Source: Natronospira elongata (GTDB lineage Bacteria; Pseudomonadota; Gammaproteobacteria; Natronospirales; Natronospiraceae). Taken from it: a stretch of DNA of 64,000 nucleotides. Both the position numbers and the translations under genes were made by a program. Shown here in pieces: positions 45,277 through 54,021 of this stretch; within the stretch, counting starts at the first letter, position 1, and each line of letters starts with the position of its first letter. The DNA lies in contig NZ_JAYGII010000016.1 in the NCBI RefSeq assembly GCF_034931365.1, positions 8,281-72,280 of the forward strand. Direction: 5' to 3'. Under the pieces are notes generated by a model that worked only from the letters and a program-made list of their open reading frames with translations, did not search any database and was not told the origin of the DNA.

Positions 45277-46131
45277 ATGGTGGCACGACTCTGTATGGGG
45301 ATTGCCTGTCTGTTACTGGCGCCGGCCTTGTTCGCCAATACCGGCGTTGCCTTCGTGCATGGCACAGGCAGTCAGACCGATGCCCGCAATGACTACTGGA
45401 CAGCCGCGATGGTCGACTCGGTCGCATCCGGCCTGGACGACACCGCCAGGCATGTGGTGGTGAATTGCGATTTCGAGCAGTACATGTGGGATGAGGCGGC
45501 CGCCGGCTGCCTGGCCGGGCAACTGTATGATTTCATCCATGCCCACGACATCGATGATCTGGTGGTGATTACCCATTCCAATGGCGGCAACGTCATGCGC
45601 TGGATCCTCTCCAACCCCACCTGGGATGGTCGCTACCCGGACATCATTGAAGCCACCCGCTGGGTCAATGCCCTGGCCCCCTCCAGCCTGGGCACACCGC
45701 TGGCCAACGCGGTCATGGAAGGTAATGTCTTCGAGTCCTCTCTGGGCTGGCTGCTGGGCTACCAGAATGATGCCGTTCGCATGCAGCAGACTCACTGGAT
45801 GGCGCACTACAACCAGAATTGGTTGCTGGGCACCGACGGCCGCCCCTCTCTGCCCCGCGGCTTCTGGTCCGTGGTGGGCAGTAACGTTCGGGTCGCCGTC
45901 TGGAGCGGCAATAGCTACTGCGGTGGCTACCACTACAACGTGGGACTGGCCGTCACCCAGGCCTGGCTCGACAGTTGCGCCGACGGCTTCCTCGAATGTG
46001 ACAGCCAGTCCGGTGCCGGTCATGTCTGGTTTGAGGACACCTGGATGATGGATAACGGTTATGTCCTCAGCCACAACCAGAGCCGCCGGCCCTGCTTCGG
46101 GCTGGACAATATTCTGCGAGACGATCTCTGA
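45277..46131 (+). CDS. secreted alpha/beta hydrolase (lipase-like)
   Basis: 284 aa from ATG 45277 (GGGAGG upstream). Signal peptide residues 1-20 (ALFA-N). An HGTGS oxyanion-type motif (residues 28-32) is followed by THSNGGN with S101 as candidate nucleophile, a variant of GxSxG typical of some lipases. Several cysteines and a Trp/Tyr-rich C-terminal half suggest a disulphide-stabilised extracellular enzyme. Lipase or esterase is the best guess, supported by the PsrA-like promoter. The next gene follows within 50 bp. Confidence 0.75.
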   Translation: MVARLCMGIACLLLAPALFANTGVAFVHGTGSQTDARNDYWTAAMVDSVASGLDDTARHVVVNCDFEQYMWDEAAAGCLAGQLYDFIHAHDIDDLVVITHSNGGNVMRWILSNPTWDGRYPDIIEATRWVNALAPSSLGTPLANAVMEGNVFESSLGWLLGYQNDAVRMQQTHWMAHYNQNWLLGTDGRPSLPRGFWSVVGSNVRVAVWSGNSYCGGYHYNVGLAVTQAWLDSCADGFLECDSQSGAGHVWFEDTWMMDNGYVLSHNQSRRPCFGLDNILRDDL

Positions 46132-46178
46132 GTCCGAGATTGGTTTCAGTGAGAAACTGCTTTATTCAAGGGGAAATC

Positions 46179-47384
46179 ATGTTTCAGCGAATTCTGACCG
46201 TGATGGTGGTGGCCAGCCTGCCCGTGGCGGCAGCGGCCGAGCAAGTCCGTCTGCTGCCGCCGGCAAGTGACGATTTTCAGGGCAGCGTCCGGACCACCCA
46301 GATGGCCCAGGTTTCTGAAAGGCCGGAGGGTCCTCGTGGTGAGGCGGCGAGCATTTTCATGCCCGCCTCGGATGGAAAGATTCACAGCGGCGGGCTGCAG
46401 GCCCCCGAGGGTGAGAGCCGCAGCTACCGACTCGAGGTGAGTGCGGCCAGACTGGCCGATGGGGTGTCTCTGCCCTTGAGCGCAGCGGGCGCCGTCGTCA
46501 GGCTGTCGCCGGTGGGATCCTCAGGTGCGCGTCAGCTCCAGGGCCGTGATGTGGAGATCCGTCAGGGGCCCTGGGCCCTGCAGGGCCGTGCGGCGGCCCG
46601 GGAATTGGCGGGGGCGGAACATCAGCAGGCGGCAAGGGAGGTGTTTGGTCCCGATACCCTCGCTTTCCGCCTGGACCGGCGCATTGCGGCCGGGGAGGCG
46701 ACCTTGCAGGTTCGGCGGGAAGCCTTGATGCGCGGCGGTCGCTATCAGGTCCATGTGTTCGAACCGGAGAGCCCGGCCGTGGGCGTGATCTCCGCTTCCC
46801 AGCCATTGGTGAGTCTGGGCGAGAGCCTGTCGGCGGAAGCCGGCGTGGCTGGCCTGCGGAATCTGAAAGTGGAATCGGTGGAAGCCTGGCTGCACAGCCC
46901 CTCCGGTGAGCGCATGCGGGTGGATGATCTGTCCACGGTCACTCTGCCCCGGCTGAGTGCGGTTGAGCCCGGTCTCTGGGAGCTGGAAGGCAGAATCCAG
47001 GCCCGCGGTCCCGACGGTCCCGTGCGACGGGATGTGCGCGTCGCCTTTGAGGGGGTACCGCCCACCGCTCGCCTGGATGGTCGGATCGCCCTTGAACGCG
47101 AGCGTGGCGAGTGGCGTCTGCGTCTTGGCGTGGAAGTGGGCACGGCCGGTCGCTATGAATTGCGGGCCAGCCTGCCCGGTGCGGGCACGGCCCATGCCGC
47201 CCGCTGGCTTGAGCCCGGCGCCCACGAGCTGGTGCTGAGCTTCCCGGGCGAGCCACCGCGGGATGCGGTGCTGCGGGATCTGCGTCTGGTGGATCAAAGC
47301 CGGATGGCCATGCTCCATGTTCAGGACCAGGGCATTCAGATCGGCGGCTGGACACCGATCCTGCCGGGCATGCCTCTGCGCTGA
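46179..47384 (+). CDS. exported protein, possibly DUF4785 family
   Basis: 401 aa from ATG 46179 (GGGGAAATC upstream). Signal peptide residues 1-20 (AAAA-E). The mature part is beta-rich with an inner helical stretch and no catalytic motif: repeated YRLEVSAARL, YQVHVFEPESPAVG and YELRASLPG-type strands look like Ig-like domains. Length and order resemble DUF4785 proteins, but I am not certain. Located just downstream of the hydrolase, so it may be a foldase, inhibitor or surface partner; this rests on position only. Confidence 0.6.
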   Translation: MFQRILTVMVVASLPVAAAAEQVRLLPPASDDFQGSVRTTQMAQVSERPEGPRGEAASIFMPASDGKIHSGGLQAPEGESRSYRLEVSAARLADGVSLPLSAAGAVVRLSPVGSSGARQLQGRDVEIRQGPWALQGRAAARELAGAEHQQAAREVFGPDTLAFRLDRRIAAGEATLQVRREALMRGGRYQVHVFEPESPAVGVISASQPLVSLGESLSAEAGVAGLRNLKVESVEAWLHSPSGERMRVDDLSTVTLPRLSAVEPGLWELEGRIQARGPDGPVRRDVRVAFEGVPPTARLDGRIALERERGEWRLRLGVEVGTAGRYELRASLPGAGTAHAARWLEPGAHELVLSFPGEPPRDAVLRDLRLVDQSRMAMLHVQDQGIQIGGWTPILPGMPLR

Positions 47385-47397
47385 TACCTGCGTCCAT

Positions 47398-47428
47398 CCG
47401 CGGGGGCCGCTTTGGCTGGCCCCCGCGG
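47398..47428. terminator. hairpin between convergent genes
   Basis: CCGCGGGGGCC / GGCCCCCGCGG, an 11-bp stem with a 9-nt loop, 14 bp after the plus-strand stop. No T-run. Confidence 0.6.
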
Positions 47429-47436
47429 CATTCGGA

Positions 47437-48132
47437 CTAGAAGCCCGCAAACTCCACTCTCAGCCCCAGCTGGGTGCTCGGCTGCAGGCCATCCAGGTCA
47501 ATACCCGCCGCGCGCAAGGCGATATTGTCGCCCAGGTAGACCGACAGGCCCAGGTCGAAACTCCAGCGGCTGTCCAGATCGGTGGACCCCGTTGCCCGGC
47601 TGTAGACCACGGCCGCGTCTAATTCCAGGCGGTCGGTGGGCCGGGCCCGGACACCGTAGCGACCCCGCAGGAGATTCCAGTCCGAACGGGACAGCTCATC
47701 GTCACTCCAGCGATCCTGCAAATAGCTCAGGGTGACGAAGAAGGAACTGCGGTCGGCATAGTGTTCATGCAGGCCCAGGCCAAGTTCGCGGCTGACCCGG
47801 CTGCCAAGTTCCTCGTAATCCCCCTCCTGCCAGTTGAGGAAGACATAGCTGCTCTCGCCGGTTTCGTAGGCCCCTTCGACTCGCCAGCTATCGCCCTCAA
47901 GGCCACTCTCGTCCAGTTCCTCGGTACCGGCCCAGACGCTGATGTGGGAATAGTCAAAGTCCAGTCCACCGCGGCGAGGACTGGGCTGTCGTTCATTGGG
48001 GCGTTGTCGGTCCCCCTGCCAGTCGCGGGCGGCGAAGTCCTGGGCGCCGCCGAGGCCTTCGGCAGACACGGGGGTTGGCGACCAGGGCAGCAGGCCCATG
48101 GCAATGACGAGAAAGACACTGTGTTTTCTCAT
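47437..48132 (-). CDS. predicted outer-membrane beta-barrel protein
   Basis: 231 aa from the ATG at 48130-48132 (MRKHSVFLVIAMG); longer frames upstream are low-complexity. Signal peptide residues 1-24 (VSA-E). Alternating strands such as SYVFLNWQEGDY, SSFFVTLSYLQDRW and WSFDLGLSVYLGD, with a C-terminal phenylalanine (VEFAGF), fit an outer-membrane barrel of about eight to ten strands. Family not recognised. Confidence 0.65.
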   Translation of the reverse strand: MRKHSVFLVIAMGLLPWSPTPVSAEGLGGAQDFAARDWQGDRQRPNERQPSPRRGGLDFDYSHISVWAGTEELDESGLEGDSWRVEGAYETGESSYVFLNWQEGDYEELGSRVSRELGLGLHEHYADRSSFFVTLSYLQDRWSDDELSRSDWNLLRGRYGVRARPTDRLELDAAVVYSRATGSTDLDSRWSFDLGLSVYLGDNIALRAAGIDLDGLQPSTQLGLRVEFAGF

Positions 48133-48400
48133 TGGCGTGCCCGATCCTTTGCAGCGGCTGATAATGACCGGCCCCGGGCGTGGGGCGGGGTAAACGGCCG
48201 CCATTATACGTGCGCCGCCGTCAAATGCAGCATCCCCGTCTGACCGGCGGGCCGATGCCGCAGGTCGCGTCCCTGGGGGCGCTTTGCTCGGCCTGTGGTA
48301 GCCTATACAGGTTGCCGCACCGTTGCCGCCCGGCGCGGGTGCAGGCGCTTGTTTCCATCGGGCCCAAGGCCCGCCCTGATCGAGTCTGGAGAGAAGAGCA

Positions 48401-48802
48401 ATGTGGAGAATGCCTCTCAGCGTGTTGATTTTCGCTTTTTTGGCGAGCGCGGCAATCGCCCAGCCCATGCCTGAGCAGCAAATGGAGCAGCAGGAGCAGG
48501 AAGCCGAAGAGGACGCCATTTTCGGTGAGCTGGACCGGGAGGAAGTGGATGCCTTTGCCAGCGTTCATTACCGGGTGGTTGAGCTGGAGCGGGATTTTGT
48601 CCAGCGCCTGCGTAATCGGGACGAAGGGCAGGACGCGGGTGAGATGCAGCGGGAAATGACCCGTGAGCGACTGGAAATGATCCGTGAGGCCGGCCTTGAT
48701 TCGGAGAGCTACCAGCGCGTTAGATCCGCCATGGCCCGCAATGAGGCCCTGAGGGATTACATCGAAGAGCAGGAGCTGGAACACCGGGCTGATAACGACT
48801 AA
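48401..48802 (+). CDS. DUF4168 family exported protein
   Basis: 133 aa, signal peptide residues 1-20 (AIA-Q). A Gln/Glu-rich linker precedes a helical domain with DAFASVHYRVVELERDF and YQRVRSAMARNEALRDYI, which matches DUF4168. Function unknown; periplasmic. The PilZ gene follows after 33 bp. Confidence 0.75.
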   Translation: MWRMPLSVLIFAFLASAAIAQPMPEQQMEQQEQEAEEDAIFGELDREEVDAFASVHYRVVELERDFVQRLRNRDEGQDAGEMQREMTRERLEMIREAGLDSESYQRVRSAMARNEALRDYIEEQELEHRADND

Positions 48803-48835
48803 CAGCTGACAATGGGCGGCTGCCGGGGAGGCGTG

Positions 48836-49213
48836 ATGGCGACAGAGTCGGATAAGCAAGAGAGGCGCAGGCATACGCGGGTGGACTTCCGGGCGGATGC
48901 TCGTCTCAATACTGACGGCAGCCAATGGCCTTGCGAGTTATTGAATGTTTCCGTTAAGGGGGCGCTTCTTACCCGGCCCGAGGGATGGCCTGGGAATGAG
49001 GGTGATCGCAGCCTGTTGAGCATTGCGCTTGAGGGCGGGGCACCCGTGGAAATGGAAGTCAATGTGGTCCGCGTGGAGGCTGAGAAAGTGGCCTGTGACT
49101 GGGACATGTTCGACGTGGCCGGATTCGTCCAACTGCGGCGCATGCTGGAGCAACAGCTGGGCGATCCCGAATTGGTCGCCCGTGAGCTGACCCAGCTTTA
49201 CTCACAGGACTAG
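48836..49213 (+). CDS. PilZ domain protein (c-di-GMP receptor)
   Basis: 125 aa from ATG 48836 (GGGGAGG upstream). The N-terminal RRRHTRVDF supplies the RxxxR-type c-di-GMP-binding motif, and the beta-barrel segment ELLNVSVKGALL corresponds to the usual (D/N)xSxxG motif. A C-terminal helix follows. No other domain, so it is a stand-alone receptor. The HD-GYP gene starts 10 bp downstream, suggesting one c-di-GMP operon. Confidence 0.85.
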   Translation: MATESDKQERRRHTRVDFRADARLNTDGSQWPCELLNVSVKGALLTRPEGWPGNEGDRSLLSIALEGGAPVEMEVNVVRVEAEKVACDWDMFDVAGFVQLRRMLEQQLGDPELVARELTQLYSQD

Positions 49214-49223
49214 AGGTCTCCAG

Positions 49224-50456
49224 GTGAAGCAACTCCGCGTCTCCGTTGACGAACTGGTTCCGGGGCTCTACGTCAGTGAGCTTGACCGTCCCTGGACGGA
49301 GACACCTTTCCTGTTTCAGGGCTTCATGGTTGAGACCGAAGCCGATATCCGAGCACTCCGGGAGCATTGTGAGTACGTCTGGGTGGACGGGGAGCGTTCA
49401 CGCGAGTTGCCCGCGTCCACTCCCAGGCCGGATGGGTCGGGCACTGGCAGTCAGCAGGTCAAAGACGCTTCCGCAAGCGATGTCATCAGTCTCAGCAAGC
49501 GATTGCACCAGGGCATGAGGGACGGACTGGCAGCCCGCCGTTTTGCAGCGGAGTGCTTGGCTCAGGCCTTTGAGCGGATACGCAGGAAGGAAGGCGGTGC
49601 CATGTCCAACCGTCTGGTCCAGTCGGCCGCCCGCCTGGACGGGCTGGTGGCCAGCTACCCGGAAGTCGCTCACTGGTTGGCCAATCTGCAGCAGCATGAA
49701 GACAGGCTGCTGGATCATTCGATCAATGTCAGTCTGCGTGCCCTGCTACTGGCTCGGGAACTGGAGCTGCCGCCTGCCGAGGTGGCGGCGGTGGGGTTTG
49801 GTGCCCTGCTGCACGATATCGGCAAGCTTAGCCTGTCGCCCGAACTGTTGAATAAGCCGGGGCCGTTGAGTCGCGAGGAGTGGGGCCAGATCCGCCGCCA
49901 CCCGCTTATTGGCAGTCACCTTCTGGCCGGGGGTGCTCTTCCTGATACGGTCCAGCGAATCGTCCGCTACCACCATGAAAGGATTGACGGCCAAGGCTTC
50001 CCGGAAGGTTTGAAAGGCAATGAGCTGGAGCTGCCCATACGCGTGGTGGCGGTGGCCAATGCCTATGACAGCATGACCTCCAATCGTCTGGATCGGCCGC
50101 GGCTGTCTGGTTATCAGGCTGTGACCACCTTGATGCGTGATGCTGACAATACCTGGGGGCGCAGTCTGGTGGAGGCCTTTGTTCGCTGCACCGGCATCTA
50201 TCCGGCGGGTACGCGGGTGCGATTGGGCAGTGGAGCCGAGGCAGTGGTGGTTCACACCCCCGTGACCCGCCGTCTGCAGCCGGTGGTTTGCATCTACCGT
50301 CGACCGGATGGCAGCAGTGATTCCCGTCTGCCGCTTTATGACCTGGCCGCCGTCTCGGCCAATGAGCGTCAACAATACATTGATCAGGTCATTGAGCCGG
50401 ACGGCGGTGAGCAGGAGTTATTGCAGGTTATCACCCGCGAGGCCTTTGCCGCCTAA
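49224..50456 (+). CDS. HD-GYP domain c-di-GMP phosphodiesterase with DUF3391
   Basis: 410 aa. The N-terminal DUF3391 domain (VSVDELVPGLYVSELDRPW, residues 5-23) is common in Vibrio/Pseudomonas HD-GYP proteins. The HD domain has LLHDIGKLSL near residue 195 and RRHPLIGSHLL. The HD-GYP loop is HHERIDGQGFPEG, with GFP in place of GYP, a tolerated change in active enzymes. It should hydrolyse c-di-GMP to pGpG or GMP. Follows the PilZ gene directly. The stop overlaps the convergent azurin gene by 4 bp. Confidence 0.92.
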   Translation: MKQLRVSVDELVPGLYVSELDRPWTETPFLFQGFMVETEADIRALREHCEYVWVDGERSRELPASTPRPDGSGTGSQQVKDASASDVISLSKRLHQGMRDGLAARRFAAECLAQAFERIRRKEGGAMSNRLVQSAARLDGLVASYPEVAHWLANLQQHEDRLLDHSINVSLRALLLARELELPPAEVAAVGFGALLHDIGKLSLSPELLNKPGPLSREEWGQIRRHPLIGSHLLAGGALPDTVQRIVRYHHERIDGQGFPEGLKGNELELPIRVVAVANAYDSMTSNRLDRPRLSGYQAVTTLMRDADNTWGRSLVEAFVRCTGIYPAGTRVRLGSGAEAVVVHTPVTRRLQPVVCIYRRPDGSSDSRLPLYDLAAVSANERQQYIDQVIEPDGGEQELLQVITREAFAA

Positions 50457-50905
50457 CGGATCACAACCTCGCCCTGCATGGCACCCCAGTGGCCCGGAAA
50501 AGAGCAGAAGAAGCGGTAATCACCGTCTTCTTCGAACAGCGACGGGTCCAGTTCAAGGGTTGTACTTTCCCCCCCGCCGATCAGGTCGGTGGCTGCGATC
50601 ACCCGCTCATCGCCAGCGGGGACATAATCATCATCGCTTGCCTCCATGGCATCCTGGGCGAGAGCTTCCAGATCTTCGGCACGGGTAAAGACGATGTTGT
50701 GGCCCATTGCCTCAATCCCCAGATCGCCGGAGTGGGTCAGGGTCAGTTCGATCACATCGCAGCTCTGGTCGATGACGATCTCATCGGTATCGAAACTCAT
50801 GGCGTCATCGCTGTCCACGGTAATGCTGCAGTCTCCGGCCCAGGCTGACGGTGCCAGAAAAAACAGTGTGATCAACAGGGTAGGGAGTAGGGTCTGCTTG
50901 CCCAT
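50453..50905 (-). CDS. azu: azurin (type 1 blue copper protein)
   Basis: 150 aa with signal peptide residues 1-23 (AWA-G). Copper ligands are visible: histidine in GHNIV, then cysteine, histidine and methionine in FFCSFPGHWGAMQG. Conserved TLTHSGDLGIEAMGHN. Periplasmic one-electron carrier, likely between cytochromes such as the c4 at 54304 and a terminal reductase or peroxidase. Markedly acidic. Confidence 0.96.
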   Translation of the reverse strand: MGKQTLLPTLLITLFFLAPSAWAGDCSITVDSDDAMSFDTDEIVIDQSCDVIELTLTHSGDLGIEAMGHNIVFTRAEDLEALAQDAMEASDDDYVPAGDERVIAATDLIGGGESTTLELDPSLFEEDGDYRFFCSFPGHWGAMQGEVVIR

Positions 50906-51001
50906 GTCTGTCTCCTTTTTCTTCTGCAGTGATCATCCCCGAGAAGGGTCGGGCCTGTGGGGCTTGGGACTTTGCTGCGGGCGCCTAGTTCAATCCGCTT
51001 A

Positions 51002-51256
51002 TCAGTCACTATTCGGTGCCAACCGCCGGAGTGAGACAATGCGTTTCTCGGTGAGCTGGTAGACCAGCTCAAAACGGCCGTGTACACCGGATTCGGTGAC
51101 AAACGGCCGAAAAGCACTGGCCGGCAGCACCACTCGTCGCCCATCCTCACTGAGGCCGGCGAAACGAGTCAGGCGCCCAGCGTAGTAATTTTCCATATCC
51201 TGCCGCTCCAGATTGATCTGGAAGATAATGCGGCAGATGGATTCTTCATCCCTCAT
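51002..51256 (-). CDS. DUF2835 family protein
   Basis: 84 aa. LSEDGRRVVLPASAFRPFVTESGVHGRFEL is characteristic of DUF2835, a small cytoplasmic gammaproteobacterial family of unknown function. I use the ATG at 51254-51256, giving MRDEESICR; it overlaps the end of the upstream DUF4156 gene by 11 bp. Longer in-frame starts lie inside that gene and are unlikely. Confidence 0.8.
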   Translation of the reverse strand: MRDEESICRIIFQINLERQDMENYYAGRLTRFAGLSEDGRRVVLPASAFRPFVTESGVHGRFELVYQLTEKRIVSLRRLAPNSD

Positions 51257-51656
51257 ACTCGCGCACGACGACGCCTTCATCATCGTCATCGTCTTCCACG
51301 GCATCTCCATTGGGCTCGACATCCACGTCCCTGCAGCGATAAACCCCATAGCGCTGCTTTCCACTGTCGATTTCGCTCAGGGCTGCAATGGTGTCACCAC
51401 CGCGTTCAACGGCATGATTGCGGGCCAGGGTGATGAGATCGCTTTCCACCGCATCCTGATGGCGGTCCATACCGGCGACCCGAGCGAGCACGGACACCTC
51501 CACCGAGGAAATGCGCTCGCAGGCTTCGGCTTGTTCTTCGCTGATCAAGGCTATTCCTTCAGTGCCTGACTCCGGCCGAACCCATGTGCAGGCAGCGACA
51601 GTGAAGGTCATTGCGATCAGGGCAGTGGCGAGCGACGAGCGGTCATGAATACGCAT
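51246..51656 (-). CDS. DUF4156 family lipoprotein
   Basis: 136 aa. A lipoprotein signal with VAAC near residue 22. ISSVEVSVLARVAG and LARNHAVERGGDTIAALS match DUF4156, and the conserved YRC (VYRCRDVD) follows. The C-terminal tail is strongly acidic (VEDDDDDEG). Function unknown. Coupled to the DUF2835 gene. Confidence 0.85.
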   Translation of the reverse strand: MRIHDRSSLATALIAMTFTVAACTWVRPESGTEGIALISEEQAEACERISSVEVSVLARVAGMDRHQDAVESDLITLARNHAVERGGDTIAALSEIDSGKQRYGVYRCRDVDVEPNGDAVEDDDDDEGVVVREYEG

Positions 51657-51846
51657 GGTGCACTCCGGCAGTTGTTGAGCGATTGGCGGGAAGCTTCCAT
51701 TTCAGCCCAAGCCTGGCACAGTGTAAAGTGATTGGGTTGTTTCCGCGTCCTGGCCTGATGAGCTGCAACCTGTCTATAGAGATTGGCTGCACACTCAGAG
51801 GTTCCTCAGGAATTGACCATGAGATCCATCAAGGGAGAAGGGCTGC

Positions 51847-52044
51847 ATGGGCACTGAAATGTCCGGATTTGAGTTATTGCTGCTTGGGGTATTGCTGTTG
51901 GTCGTGGTTCTTTTCTTTGGCCGCGGTCTGGGTACGATGCTGAAGGAAAGCCGAGAAGCGCCCAAGGACTGGGGCGGGTTGTTCCTGCCATTGAGCGGCG
52001 TCATCCTGTTCGTGCTGCTGCTGATGTATCTGGTTAGCCGTTAG
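51847..52044 (+). CDS. small two-helix membrane protein
   Basis: 65 aa with two hydrophobic helices (ELLLLGVLLLVVVLFF and LPLSGVILFVLLLMYLV) joined by a polar loop of about 22 residues. AAGGGAGAAGGG lies before the ATG. Not recognised; cytoplasmic-membrane location predicted. Confidence 0.6.
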   Translation: MGTEMSGFELLLLGVLLLVVVLFFGRGLGTMLKESREAPKDWGGLFLPLSGVILFVLLLMYLVSR

Positions 52045-52053
52045 GGCATGGGC

Positions 52054-53253
52054 TTAGCCGGCCAGCAGGTGCTCAAAGACTCGGAAACCACCCAGATAGG
52101 TGCCCAGGGCCGAGCCCAGGGTGACGAACAGGAAGACCAGCAGGGTTCGGGCTACCCGGTTCTGCCACCAGCCCCACCAATTGATGACGTCGTCACGCAG
52201 TGACTGGAAATCCGCGACTCGCGGCTTGCGCAGGCTGAGCTCCAGTGCCGCGGCCACGAAACCCGCGCCGATGGTCGGGTTCAATGAGGTCAGCGGGGCG
52301 GCCAGCATGGAGCCGATAATGGTTAGCGGGTGAGCCAGGGCGGCGGCGGCCCCCAGGGCGGAAAAACCGCCATTGATCAGCACCCAGTCCGCGGCCATGC
52401 GAAGGCCCAGTTCAGGACTGCGGGCAAAACCCAGGGCAAAGCCGCTGAGAATGATGGCGACGATGGCCCATGGCAGGACCTTGGGCCAGCGGGCGGGACG
52501 GGGCAGGCGGGCCAGCGCCAGTTCATGCTCCGGGTCCCGGGGGGCTTCGGATAATGCCTTGGCCAGGCCCTTGAGATGGCCGGCGCCGACCACAACCAGA
52601 ACTTCCCTGGGTCGTTCCTCACATGACTCCAGTTCCGCCAGCAGGCGTTGCGCCATGTACTCGTCCCGCTCAGCCACCAGCTTCTGGTAGAGGGTGTCGG
52701 ACTGTTCCGCCAGTTCCCTGAAGCTGTTCTCGATCACATCGCCTTCCTTGAGGCGCTCGATCTCGGCCTCCGAGACCTTCTCCCGGCTGAGCAGGGATGC
52801 AAACAGGCCGGCCAGCAACGGCAGCCGCTCCCACCAGCGATGGGCCCGGTACACGCGCTTGAGTGTGGTTCCAATCTCCCGGTCCACCAGCCAGACCGGC
52901 GCGCCCCGTTTCACGGCGGCGTCTTCGGCCCGTCGCATCTCAGCCCCTGGTTCGGTCCCCAGTTGTTCAGAGAGCCGGCGCTGATAGGCGCCCAGCATCA
53001 AACTCGCCGCCACCATGCCGCCCTTGCCCTGGCGAAAGACCTGGAAAAGGTCCAGGTTGGCCATGTGCGACGGATCCCGCATGGCCTGGTGGCGGGTCTC
53101 GCACAACTCCACTGCCACGGCATCAAAGCGTTCGTCCTGAGCGAGTGCTTCCGCTTCTTCCGCGCTGGCCAGGGACACATGGGCGGTGCCCAGGAGCGTG
53201 AAGCGGGTGCCGTCCCGTTCGATGACTTGCCGTGGGCCGGATTGCTCAGGCAT
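52054..53253 (-). CDS. TraB/PrgY family protein
   Basis: 399 aa from the ATG at 53251-53253 (AAGGA upstream); a TTG at 53304 would add 17 residues. The TraB domain shows FTLLGTAHVSLASAEEA, VAVELCETRHQAM and VVVGAGHLKGL, with the two GxxH motifs and the glutamate expected of this Tiki/EreA-like putative metalloprotease fold. Three to four membrane segments occupy the C-terminal 140 residues. In enterococci PrgY limits pheromone activity; the proteobacterial role is unknown. It lies downstream, on the same strand, of the c-di-GMP riboswitch at 54102-54200. Confidence 0.88.
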   Translation of the reverse strand: MPEQSGPRQVIERDGTRFTLLGTAHVSLASAEEAEALAQDERFDAVAVELCETRHQAMRDPSHMANLDLFQVFRQGKGGMVAASLMLGAYQRRLSEQLGTEPGAEMRRAEDAAVKRGAPVWLVDREIGTTLKRVYRAHRWWERLPLLAGLFASLLSREKVSEAEIERLKEGDVIENSFRELAEQSDTLYQKLVAERDEYMAQRLLAELESCEERPREVLVVVGAGHLKGLAKALSEAPRDPEHELALARLPRPARWPKVLPWAIVAIILSGFALGFARSPELGLRMAADWVLINGGFSALGAAAALAHPLTIIGSMLAAPLTSLNPTIGAGFVAAALELSLRKPRVADFQSLRDDVINWWGWWQNRVARTLLVFLFVTLGSALGTYLGGFRVFEHLLAG

Positions 53254-53356
53254 TGGTGGTCCTTCTGGGCCGAACTGGGCGGCCTCGCTTGAGATCAGTG
53301 ACAAAGCCGCCCATTATACGGGACCAAACCGAAAACGCGTCGAGTATAGATCGCCA

Positions 53357-53899
53357 ATGTCAATGAACCGTTGTTTGACCGCCCCGGGCTCAATCATCGC
53401 CGTCTGCTTCATGGCCGCCTGTGCCACTGGTGGTGACAGGCTTGACGGCCCGGTGTCAGTGGAGCAATTGCTAACTGATGAGGAATTCGAGGCTGCGGGC
53501 CTCGGGGCCCTGGACCAGGAGGAGTTGCGGGCACTGGATTCGGCCCTGACCCGGGCGCTAGCCAGCGGTGGGGAGATGGATCAGGCAACCATGCGGGCCT
53601 GGGAGCAAAGCGAGGACTATCCCTTTGCCACCTTCGGGCTGCAGGATGAACATCCCGCCGCCCGTCGCCACGATCGCATGCGGACTCGCCTGGGCCGGCC
53701 TCTGGAAGACTGGGATCGCGGGCAGCGGATTCATCTGGACAACGACCAGGTCTGGCAGGTGGTCACGCCCCCACCCCGAAGCTTCGGCGCCCCCGCCCCG
53801 GAAGAGACCGAAGTCACCGTCCGTCGGGCAGCCATGAACAGCTTCCTGATGGACATCGGCGACAAGCACCCCGCCGTCCGCGTCCGCCGCGTCGAATAA
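53357..53899 (+). CDS. lipoprotein of unknown function
   Basis: 180 aa from ATG 53357 (a second in-frame ATG is 6 bp later; neither has a strong ribosome site). Lipobox FMAAC near residue 22. The mature part is acidic and helical (LTDEEFEAAGLGALDQEELRA), then carries charged segments ending VRRAAMNSFLMDIG. No family recognised. It lies opposite the possible read-through product of the riboswitch RNA. Confidence 0.65.
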   Translation: MSMNRCLTAPGSIIAVCFMAACATGGDRLDGPVSVEQLLTDEEFEAAGLGALDQEELRALDSALTRALASGGEMDQATMRAWEQSEDYPFATFGLQDEHPAARRHDRMRTRLGRPLEDWDRGQRIHLDNDQVWQVVTPPPRSFGAPAPEETEVTVRRAAMNSFLMDIGDKHPAVRVRRVE

Positions 53900-53918
53900 C
53901 CCCCATCCCGAGCCAATC

Positions 53919-53954
53919 GCCATCCAGCCCCAAAGGGCGGAGCCCATGGATGGC
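53919..53954. repeat. REP-like palindrome
   Basis: GCCATCCA and TGGATGGC enclose GCCCCAAAGGGCGGAGCCC, itself a partial stem. It lies in the 400-bp gene-free stretch between the lipoprotein and the riboswitch terminator. Confidence 0.55.
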
Positions 53955-54021
53955 CGAAGTCACGCAGAAGCAGGCGTCCTAAAGGACGCTCAACCCACCA
54001 ACAGGGGGCCATTCCAGGGTT

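Noticed and set aside
49224..50456. HD-GYP protein as an inactive variant because of GFP instead of GYP
   Set aside because: All HD metal-ligand motifs are present and aromatic substitution at this position is common in active members.
51795..51805. TCAGAGGTTCC, an 11-bp match to the mobile element terminus upstream of the small membrane protein at 51847
   Set aside because: Only 11 bp and no extension on either side; expected by chance at a few percent in a window this size.
53558..53947. Minus-strand 129-codon open frame downstream of the riboswitch
   Set aside because: Lies almost wholly opposite the lipoprotein gene, has no ribosome site, and its composition (Gly/Ala/Pro-rich, no domain pattern) is that of an antisense shadow.
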